Of a DNA stretch of 64,000 bases, positions 16,693 through 23,539 are shown in pieces (positions within the stretch are counted from its first letter, which is position 1; each line of letters starts with the position of its first letter). Location: assembly GCA_000024525.1 (NCBI GenBank), contig CP001769.1:3815001-3879000 (forward strand), given 5' to 3'. This DNA is from Spirosoma linguale DSM 74 (lineage in GTDB: Bacteria > Bacteroidota > Bacteroidia > Cytophagales > Spirosomataceae). Below the pieces are notes generated by a model. It was not told where the DNA came from. It searched no databases and saw nothing but the letters and a program-made list of their open reading frames with translations. The translations under genes and the position numbers were made by a program.

Positions 16693-17133
16693 ATGAAAAC
16701 GCGTGTTATCTTTGCATCACTCATTCTTGGATTAGGATTAGTGAGTACTCAGGCAGACGCGGCTACCACCACCAACACTGATGATAGCCCGGCAGCCACC
16801 AAGCCGGCAAGTGCTATGCTTGTCAACGGTTCGCAAAAGCAGTTTGCTGCTTACATCGGACAAAACGTTGCCAAGTTTGCGCAGACTACCAATTGGCAAA
16901 ACTTTATGAGTGTTGTCTCGTTGTATAACCAAAGTCCTTCAGCTGTGCTGGCTCTCAGCCCTGCCGAACGTACCAAATTCAACGAAGCAGCTACTCAGGT
17001 ACAGAATACGCTGGCCAAGCATAAAAATGCAAACGCCAGCCACTGGATGAATCAGGCTGATTATACTACCCGGATGATTAATTATCTCTGGAACGTGAAT
17101 CAAGCCACTGCCGAAACAGCTGACATTCAGTAA
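16693..17133 (+). CDS. Secreted protein of unknown function
   Basis: 146 residues with a clear signal peptide (MKTRVIFASLILGLGLVSTQADA). The mature chain starts with a Thr/Asp/Pro-rich linker (ATTTNTDDSPAATKPA) and continues as an amphipathic helical region rich in Gln, Asn and Ala (AKFAQTTNWQNFMSVVSLYN, EAATQVQNTLAKHKNA). There is no Cys after the signal, so it is probably periplasmic or exported and soluble. No family is recognised. It has its own terminator at 17231-17271 and is likely monocistronic. Confidence 0.6.
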   Translation: MKTRVIFASLILGLGLVSTQADAATTTNTDDSPAATKPASAMLVNGSQKQFAAYIGQNVAKFAQTTNWQNFMSVVSLYNQSPSAVLALSPAERTKFNEAATQVQNTLAKHKNANASHWMNQADYTTRMINYLWNVNQATAETADIQ

Positions 17134-17230
17134 GCTATCTCAAATCCTGAATTAATTAGGGATTTGGAACAGAAAAGAGTAAAAGTTAGTTTTTCATGTA
17201 GAAAAGGTTAAGGGTTTAGGAATAGTCAGT

Positions 17231-17271
17231 ATAAGGTTCTCCGCTACAGATCGGGGAACCTTATCTTTTTT
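17231..17271 (+). terminator. Intrinsic terminator with U-tract
   Basis: A 13-bp stem (17231-17243 with 17252-17264, one G-U pair) has an 8-base loop and is followed by CTTTTTTT. It lies about 100 bp after the secreted-protein gene and before the next start. Confidence 0.7.
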
Positions 17272-17310
17272 TAAGGGTTACCGAATTTTAGACCCTTACT
17301 TTCCGACACC

Positions 17311-18381
17311 ATGACCATTCAGGACCTACGCGACAACCAGTTAATACTATTCGAGTGCATTAGTGGTAGCCGGGCGTATGGAACAGATTTACCTACCTCC
17401 GATACCGACATCCGGGGTGTTTTTATTCTGCCACAAGCCGATCTTTATGGGCTCCACTATGTAGAGCAGGTGAACGACGCTAAAAACGACGTTATTTTCT
17501 ACGAACTGCGCCGGTTTGTCGAGCTGCTCGCCAAAAACAATCCAAATATTCTGGAATTGCTCTGCGCACCCGCCGACTGTATTCTTCAGAAACACCCCTT
17601 ATTTGATCGGCTGCAGGTGAGTGACTTTCTGTCGAAGCGTTGCCGGGATACCTTTGCCGGTTACGCAGCCAGTCAGATCAAGAAAGCGCGGGGGCTGAAC
17701 AAAAAGATCGTGAACCCGCTCCCCAGAGAGCGCAAATCATTACTTCATTTTTGCTATGTCGTGACCGGGCAAAAGTCCGTTCCTGTACTGGACTGGCTGT
17801 TGGCTCATAACCGGAAAACCGAACAGTGCGGCCTGGTCAGTGTTCCCCACGCCCGCGATATGTATGCGTTGTACTACGACGAAACCACTTCGCTGGGCTT
17901 TCAGGGTCTGATTTCTCACGAAGAGTCAACCGCTGTTTCGCTCAGCAGCATTCCGACAGGCCATGCCCCTGTTGCGCATCTGTACGTTAATCAGGACGGC
18001 TATTCGAGTTACTGCAAAGACTACCGAGAGTACTGGAACTGGGTCGAAAAACGCAATGCAGCACGGTACGAGAATACGGTTGAGCACGGCAAAAATTACG
18101 ATGCCAAGAATATGATGCACACGTTTCGGCTGCTGGATATGGCACTCGAAATCCTGCAAACGGGTCAGGTTATGGTGCGTCGGCCAAATCGAGAGGAGTT
18201 GCTGTCTATTCGCTCCGGTGCCTTCGACTACGATGAGTTGCTGGCGCAAGCCGAAGAAAAGTTAAACCAGATTGATGCCGCTGCTCAGACAAGCCTTCTG
18301 CCTGAGCACCCGGACCTTGCTGCAATTGAGCATATTCTGGTCGGCCTGAGAACGGAATTATACGCAACACGGGCCTATTAG
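17311..18381 (+). CDS. RlaP-type nucleotidyltransferase domain protein
   Basis: 356 residues. The N-terminal polymerase-beta-like nucleotidyltransferase signature is FECISGSRAYGTDLPTSDTD (about residues 14-33), with GSRAYG and paired Asp residues of the metal site followed by IRGVFILP. Later stretches (FLSKRCRDTFAGYAASQIKKA, NMMHTFRLLDMALEILQTGQ) match the family called RNA-ligase-associated nucleotidyltransferase (PF10127, often annotated YcgL-like). Its substrate is unknown; transfer of a nucleotide to RNA or protein is the usual proposal. No RNA ligase is beside it. Cytoplasmic, and transcribed alone. Confidence 0.78.
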   Translation: MTIQDLRDNQLILFECISGSRAYGTDLPTSDTDIRGVFILPQADLYGLHYVEQVNDAKNDVIFYELRRFVELLAKNNPNILELLCAPADCILQKHPLFDRLQVSDFLSKRCRDTFAGYAASQIKKARGLNKKIVNPLPRERKSLLHFCYVVTGQKSVPVLDWLLAHNRKTEQCGLVSVPHARDMYALYYDETTSLGFQGLISHEESTAVSLSSIPTGHAPVAHLYVNQDGYSSYCKDYREYWNWVEKRNAARYENTVEHGKNYDAKNMMHTFRLLDMALEILQTGQVMVRRPNREELLSIRSGAFDYDELLAQAEEKLNQIDAAAQTSLLPEHPDLAAIEHILVGLRTELYATRAY

Positions 18382-18487
18382 CGGGTATATCGACATCAAT
18401 CTGTACTTACTTCACACTACTCACGTGCAGCATTGGGCTCTCTTTGGCAGTTGATGCTTACTTACCTTTTCCCGGCAGATAAGAACA

Positions 18488-20092
18488 ATGAATTACAGAT
18501 TATTCTCCCTATTGGTACTCGGTCTACTTTTTTCAAAATCACTCATTGCGCAGGAGGTTGAGCAATGGGGACGTTTTGAAAAAACATTCACGGCCAAAGC
18601 GACGGGAAACCCGTTTACCGAGGTGACCTTAACGGCTGAATTGTCAAATGGATACACAACCTATTCTGTAGCGGGATTTTATGATGGAAAGGATACATTC
18701 AAAATTCGGTTCATGCCGCCGAAGACGGGCAAATGGCGCTATAAAACCAGTAGTAATGTTGCCGGGCTAACTAATAAAAAGGGAGAATTTACATGCGTAG
18801 CTGCCGCCAGAGGCAATTCTGGACCGGTTCGGGTCAGTGACATGTATGCCTTTAAATACGCCGACGGGACAAACTATTACCCGTTTGGAACAACCGCCTA
18901 TGCCTGGACACACATGGGCGAGGAAACGCAGGAGATTACGCTCAACACCTTAAAAAATTCAGGATTTAACAAACTCCGCATGTGTGTTTTTCCGAAGAAC
19001 TATGAGTTAGTCAAAGAAGCGCCCGACCTGTTTCCCTTTGAGATAAAGGAACAGAAAAAAGATGCGGACGGAAAACCATACACCGTCTGGAATTTCGACA
19101 AGTTCAACCCTGCTTTTTTTCAGCACCTTGAGAAGCGAATTGACGACTTGAACAAGCTGGGTATCGAAGCCGATCTGATTCTCTTTCATCCGTATGACAA
19201 AGGACGCTGGGGCTTCGACGCTATGCCGAACGAGGTGAACATTCGCTACCTGAAGTACCTGCTGGCCCGACTCTCATCTTACAAAAACGTCTGGTGGTCG
19301 CTGGCGAATGAGTGGGATTATGTGAAAAGCAAAACCGTAAGTGACTGGGACCTGCTGGCCAAAACCGTCGCACAAAACGACCCGTATAAGCACCTCTGCT
19401 CCATACACGGCGCTACGGCCACGTACTATGACTACCGGAAGCCCGAGTTCACACACGTAAGCATACAGGACGAAACGCCGGTTCAGTCTCCCAACGCGGC
19501 CGCCATGCTGAGGCATATTTACCACAAGCCCGTAATTGCTGACGAGGTGGGTTACGAAGGCAATCTGAAATCCCGCTGGGGCCGATACAGTCCCGAAGAA
19601 ATGACCTATCTCGTCTGGAACGGGGTGCTTGGCGGCACGTACGTTACCCACGGCGAGTGTTATATGGCGGCTCCGACAGACACAATTTTCTGGGCCAAAG
19701 GCGGAATGTTCAAAGGGACGAGCTGGAAGCGGATTGCCTTTCTCCGACAAATCGTTGAAGCGTTCCCTAACCCTCTGAGCCTTTCGGACGTTAGCCGGGA
19801 CAATGTAACGGCTACCGCCGGAGATGGCCAGTATCTGGTTTACTTTGGAAAACAAACGAACGATAGCTGGCTATTCAACCTGCCGGCCAAAAACAGCTCC
19901 TTTCAGAAATTAACGGCGGGCCAGCGGTTTAAGGTCGAGGTGATCGACACCTGGGACATGACCATCCAGCCAGACCCGCAGATTTTTGAAACAGCCAGCG
20001 AAAACGACTACCGACTTTATGACAAAACGCTTAAAAAAGTCCGCCTTCCGCTAAAACCTTATGTAGCGCTCCGCATAACCGAAATCAAGTAA
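18488..20092 (+). CDS. Secreted DUF5060 glycoside hydrolase (TIM-barrel)
   Basis: 534 residues with a signal peptide ending at LIAQ. Residues about 22-110 are a DUF5060 beta-sandwich (VEQWGRFEKTFTAKA), followed by a glycosidase TIM barrel: YYPFGTTAYAWTHM, SGFNKLRMCVFPKNY, then WWSLANEWDYV with the acid/base Glu near 274 and VIADEVGYEG with the nucleophile Glu near 351. A C-terminal DUF5605-like beta domain ends KPYVALRITEIK. Such apiosidase-like (DUF4038-related) enzymes cut plant or bacterial polysaccharides in the periplasm or outside the cell. The substrate cannot be named. The gene precedes the RiPP unit by 152 bp, with no functional link evident. Confidence 0.8.
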   Translation: MNYRLFSLLVLGLLFSKSLIAQEVEQWGRFEKTFTAKATGNPFTEVTLTAELSNGYTTYSVAGFYDGKDTFKIRFMPPKTGKWRYKTSSNVAGLTNKKGEFTCVAAARGNSGPVRVSDMYAFKYADGTNYYPFGTTAYAWTHMGEETQEITLNTLKNSGFNKLRMCVFPKNYELVKEAPDLFPFEIKEQKKDADGKPYTVWNFDKFNPAFFQHLEKRIDDLNKLGIEADLILFHPYDKGRWGFDAMPNEVNIRYLKYLLARLSSYKNVWWSLANEWDYVKSKTVSDWDLLAKTVAQNDPYKHLCSIHGATATYYDYRKPEFTHVSIQDETPVQSPNAAAMLRHIYHKPVIADEVGYEGNLKSRWGRYSPEEMTYLVWNGVLGGTYVTHGECYMAAPTDTIFWAKGGMFKGTSWKRIAFLRQIVEAFPNPLSLSDVSRDNVTATAGDGQYLVYFGKQTNDSWLFNLPAKNSSFQKLTAGQRFKVEVIDTWDMTIQPDPQIFETASENDYRLYDKTLKKVRLPLKPYVALRITEIK

Positions 20093-20244
20093 GACTGGCT
20101 GTTTTTATTAGTGAATCGTGCTGAGGTTCAAATCCACAAAAAAATAGAATTCGGGTTCCAACCTTCTACTCATGAAATAGGTCTACCCAATCGACAAATG
20201 GATCAGATTCCGTATCATCCGACTTATCAACTAATAACAGCGCC

Positions 20245-20400
20245 ATGAAACTTTCTAAATCCCTTCTTCAGGCCATAGCCGTTGCGGTAACGGTTACCAC
20301 CATCAGCTCCTGCGCTAAAGACAAAGTGATTGATCCAAAAGCGCCAAATGGCGAGCAACAGAAAGTCCCGTACAACTGTCCTGGCTGCGGCATGGGTTGA
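20245..20400 (+). CDS. Chryseobasin-like RiPP precursor peptide (MNIO substrate)
   Basis: 51 residues: MKLSKSLLQAIAVAVTVTTI then SSCAKDKVIDPKAPNGEQQK and VPYNCPGCGMG. The hydrophobic N-terminus with SSC at 21-23 resembles a lipoprotein signal. The short charged linker leads to a C-terminal Cys45-x2-Cys48-Gly-Met-Gly core. This layout, immediately before a DUF692 gene (37-bp gap), is what I know for chryseobasin-related MNIO-class precursors in Bacteroidota, whose Cys-containing core is oxidatively rearranged. The core Cys residues are the likely modified sites. It is too short for automated calling and overlaps only shadow frames. Secretion or membrane tethering is possible through the leader. 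Confidence 0.8.
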   Translation: MKLSKSLLQAIAVAVTVTTISSCAKDKVIDPKAPNGEQQKVPYNCPGCGMG

Positions 20401-20437
20401 TACTCCGGTCAACGTTTCGACCTAACGGGCTTCCATC

Positions 20438-21574
20438 ATGTCCAGACTATACTCATCCCTTGCCTGCAATCTGGATACCAACAGCTTACAGGCATCGCTT
20501 CCTCTTTTTGAAGCTGAAAAAGTTCAGGCCATTGAGTGGTCGTTCGATACACTGTTTGCCCTTGGCGAAATGCCCGACTGGTTTGCGGAATTGCTCCGCG
20601 CTTACAGTCAGGAAGGTCGATTGATTGGGCACGGCGTTTTCTTTTCTCTCTTCTCCGGCAAATGGACGCCAGACCAGCAGCAGTGGCTGAAGCAGCTCAA
20701 GGCATTGTCGGCCGACTTTACTTTCGATCACCTCACTGAACATGTCGGTTTTATGACCGGTGAGGATTTTCATAAGGGTGCCCCCATCAGCATTCCTTTT
20801 ACGACCTCAACGCTGGCGATAGGCCGCGACCGGCTGCTACGGCTCCAGGATGCGGGTAACTGCCCGGTTGGTCTGGAGAACCTGGCAGTCGCTTACTCGC
20901 TCGACGATGTAAAACGGCAGGGTGACTTTCTGGCTCAACTGCTCGAAGCAGTCAATGGATTCATTCTTTTAGACTTACATAATCTGTATTGCCAAAGTCA
21001 GAACTTCGACCTAGGCATTGCTGATATACAAGCGCTGTACCCCCTCGACCGTGTCCGCGAAATTCATATATCGGGTGGAAGCTGGGTGCCATCCACCGTC
21101 AATCCGACAAAACAGATCCGGCGGGACACGCACGATGAGTCAGTACCAGCAGCGGTTTTCCACGCGCTGCAACAAGTTATCGGCCAATGCCCTAACCTGA
21201 AATATGTAGTGCTTGAGCAACTGGGCACTGGCCTCACGACAGATGTAAGTCGTCAGCATTTTCGGGAGGACTTCTATACGATGGATGCCCTTATTGAAGC
21301 TACCAACCAGCTAAACAGTCATTCGCCGATCAACTCTTTCCTGCCTTTATCTGAAACAAGCATTCCCGAAACGCCAATGGAGAATCCATTGCTTAACCAA
21401 CAACAGACTGAACTATCGGCCATACTGGAAACCGCTACGGATTATGGTCAGGCTCAGTTGTTTCTGAACGCATCAAGTCTGGCGAATTCAGATTGGAATA
21501 TCGAGAACTGGCAACCGGAAATGCTCGAAACAGCCCTTGCCATCGCTCAGAAATGGAAAGATGGGTTGGTGTAG
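20438..21574 (+). CDS. DUF692 multinuclear iron oxygenase (MNIO), RiPP-modifying
   Basis: 378 residues. The TIM-barrel DUF692 domain spans about 1-290 with candidate metal ligands in their usual order: His65 (IGHGVFF), His98 and Glu101/His102 (DHLTEHVGF), Glu147 (VGLENLA), Asp179/His181/Asn182 (LLDLHNLYC), His210 (REIHISGG), Asp230/His232 (RDTHDE) and Glu260 (VVLEQLG). It should bind two or three irons and use O2 to rearrange cysteine residues of the peptide encoded just upstream. Residues about 300-378 are an added helical tail; separate partner proteins do precursor binding in other systems, and this tail might substitute, which is inference. No partner gene follows. Confidence 0.88.
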   Translation: MSRLYSSLACNLDTNSLQASLPLFEAEKVQAIEWSFDTLFALGEMPDWFAELLRAYSQEGRLIGHGVFFSLFSGKWTPDQQQWLKQLKALSADFTFDHLTEHVGFMTGEDFHKGAPISIPFTTSTLAIGRDRLLRLQDAGNCPVGLENLAVAYSLDDVKRQGDFLAQLLEAVNGFILLDLHNLYCQSQNFDLGIADIQALYPLDRVREIHISGGSWVPSTVNPTKQIRRDTHDESVPAAVFHALQQVIGQCPNLKYVVLEQLGTGLTTDVSRQHFREDFYTMDALIEATNQLNSHSPINSFLPLSETSIPETPMENPLLNQQQTELSAILETATDYGQAQLFLNASSLANSDWNIENWQPEMLETALAIAQKWKDGLV

Positions 21575-21607
21575 GCTCTCTGTTGTTAGAGATAACTAAA
21601 CCACCAA

Positions 21608-22828
21608 CTATCGCTCTACCGACTCAACGAATTCTCTGGGCGACTGACCGCTTAGTTTCTTGAAGGCACGATTGAACGTAGCTTTCGAATTAAAGCCACT
21701 TTCGAGCGCAATACCCAATAAACTCAGATGACCATTAGCAGGATCGAGAGCCTGTTGTTTAAAATCATCTACCCGGTACTGGTTTACAAAATCGTTGAAA
21801 TTTTTGCCAGTTCCGGCATTGATGACCTGCGATAATACGGACGCATTGGTCTTAAGTCGGCGGGCCAGATCGGTCAGAGACAAATCGGGGTCCAGGTACG
21901 GGCGTTCGTTTTCCATATACGTCAATAAGGTGTCACGCCAAGGCATTAAATCCGTTGTCAGACCCGTAGACGTTTTTACCAGTTGATTATCTACGGTTTG
22001 ATTCACCAGCACCGGCTCCCGTTGCATGACATGGTCACTGTCAGGCAACAATTCAGTCAGCGCAGAGGGCTCTTCTGCCGACACCGGATAAAACGTTAAC
22101 CGCCGACCGGGCTGTGCCTGCGCGTAACCGTGAATACTCACGTAATAAATCAGGACGACACCCGCCAGTTTGTCCCACCAGTTCTGCCAGAAATCGAGAT
22201 TGAACGTCGCACTAATCAGCGTCATGAACAGACTGAACAACATCGCGGCCGTGAGGGCGACTAAGAAGTTTCGGAACCAGCGGAAACTAATGGTTTCGGT
22301 TTCTGAAAACTGCGTTTTTATCCAGGCCCGGTAGTGCCGGTACAGGCGCAGGGACAAAATCAGGTAGTATACATCCAGGCCAACACCCACAAAAAACTCA
22401 ACATCCTCCAGGTGATAGGGGTAGTGTACCGTTGTTTTCCACTGCTCGACAAAATCATGGCCCTTCGAAAAAACGATGAGGTGATAGGTAACCTGAACCA
22501 GAAACGGAACGGCATGCCAGATGTCGCGCCGGGAGAATCGAAAATCGGCATTAACCTGACTTTTGAGGTAGAAATAGCATAGAACCGGAAACAGATAGCC
22601 GAGCGAACGGGGGAAAAACTCCAGTTCGCGCCAGAGAATCTCAATACCGCCAAATCCGAGCATATACTCCCATATATTGAAGCTCTGCCCCACCAGCACC
22701 CAGCCCAGCAACCAGTCCGACAGCCGTTCTTCACGACGAGCCCTCACCCACAATAAGATAGCGTAAATCCAGCCCTGCACAAAGCCAAATAACAGGGGCG
22801 ACGAATACGTGTTGAAGTCAAACGTCAT
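21608..22828 (-). CDS. Membrane-bound AraC-family transcriptional regulator
   Basis: 406 residues. About 1-235 contain six to seven hydrophobic helices (LLFGFVQGWIYAILLWV, YLFPVLCYFYL, LTAAMLFSLFMTLI, LAGVVLIYYVSIHGYA). The C-terminal 100 residues are an AraC helix-turn-helix pair: SLTDLARRLKTNASVLSQVI and LGIALESGFNSKATFNRAFKKL. It is therefore a one-component regulator sensing from the inner membrane, common in Bacteroidota. On the minus strand, TATCTTTC just before the start resembles a -7 box. It is convergent with the MNIO gene, so a regulatory link to it is not implied. Ligand unknown. Confidence 0.85.
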   Translation of the reverse strand: MTFDFNTYSSPLLFGFVQGWIYAILLWVRARREERLSDWLLGWVLVGQSFNIWEYMLGFGGIEILWRELEFFPRSLGYLFPVLCYFYLKSQVNADFRFSRRDIWHAVPFLVQVTYHLIVFSKGHDFVEQWKTTVHYPYHLEDVEFFVGVGLDVYYLILSLRLYRHYRAWIKTQFSETETISFRWFRNFLVALTAAMLFSLFMTLISATFNLDFWQNWWDKLAGVVLIYYVSIHGYAQAQPGRRLTFYPVSAEEPSALTELLPDSDHVMQREPVLVNQTVDNQLVKTSTGLTTDLMPWRDTLLTYMENERPYLDPDLSLTDLARRLKTNASVLSQVINAGTGKNFNDFVNQYRVDDFKQQALDPANGHLSLLGIALESGFNSKATFNRAFKKLSGQSPREFVESVER

Positions 22829-22866
22829 CTAAAAAACTATTTATGGGAAAGATACAGCCTGTTTTG

Positions 22867-23484
22867 TTACCGAAAAATATTGAATGTTTTGCCGTTACTT
22901 TCTTTCCGAACGGTTAAAAAGGGCATGTCTTCGTCAATTCGTTTGCCGCTCATGACGATGTCTACCTGTTCACTATCAGCAAAATACACTTTTGTACCAA
23001 CAGGAAATGTCTGGGTGGTGCTACTGTAAGGCAAGAGCATAATACCTTGTGTGCCATTGCCTGCTTCATCGGGTTTATAGGTAATGAGCATGACTTTATG
23101 AGGAATCAGACTGTTGTTCCGGAAACGAACAGTCACAGTAGCTCCCGTGGCATGGGTCGTTGCTTTGGGAGCCGTCAGGAGTGTTTTACCGGCATCAGCG
23201 GCTGTCACGGTAAAAATCAATCCCTCCGTAGTTTCTCCATCTATACTAAAATAAAGCTTACCGCCCACCGGCCAGTTCTTGGGCGTCGATTCATTGCGGT
23301 TCATGGTGAACCCGTACGCCATGCCCGGCCCTTCAGCCCGAAACATACGATGATAGCCCAGGTTGTTACGGAGGGTGAACGCCACACGGGCAACCGGCTC
23401 GCCCGGTGCTGGGTTTTGCGCTGAACTGATCGGGATAACGCTCGAAACGAGCAAGACTATACTGAGAAATGTAGTTGCTTTCAT
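22867..23484 (-). CDS. Secreted protein with two repeated beta-domains, unknown function
   Basis: 205 residues with a signal peptide (MKATTFLSIVLLVSSVIPISSAQ). The mature chain seems duplicated. VAFTLRNNLGYHRMF with WPVGGKLYFSIDGETTEG and FTVTAADAGKTLL is echoed by VTVRFRNNSLIPHKV with FPVGTKVYFADSEQ and FLTVRKESNGKTFNIF, about 85 residues later. Each unit could be a small beta-sandwich. No named family is recognised. It lies 38 bp upstream of the membrane AraC gene on the same strand, so the two may be cotranscribed. Confidence 0.6.
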   Translation of the reverse strand: MKATTFLSIVLLVSSVIPISSAQNPAPGEPVARVAFTLRNNLGYHRMFRAEGPGMAYGFTMNRNESTPKNWPVGGKLYFSIDGETTEGLIFTVTAADAGKTLLTAPKATTHATGATVTVRFRNNSLIPHKVMLITYKPDEAGNGTQGIMLLPYSSTTQTFPVGTKVYFADSEQVDIVMSGKRIDEDMPFLTVRKESNGKTFNIFR

Positions 23485-23539
23485 TTGATTAGTGGGTGTT
23501 AAACGGTTTGCTCTGTCGCCTGTTGGCGGTACGAATGGA

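Noticed and set aside
20124..20134. GGTTCAAATCC, resembling a tRNA T-loop
   Set aside because: The flanking five bases do not pair as a T-stem and the required upstream tRNA arms would lie in the glycoside hydrolase gene.
18488..20400. Glycoside hydrolase as part of the RiPP cluster
   Set aside because: A 152-bp gap separates them and no functional relation between a polysaccharide hydrolase and an MNIO peptide is known.
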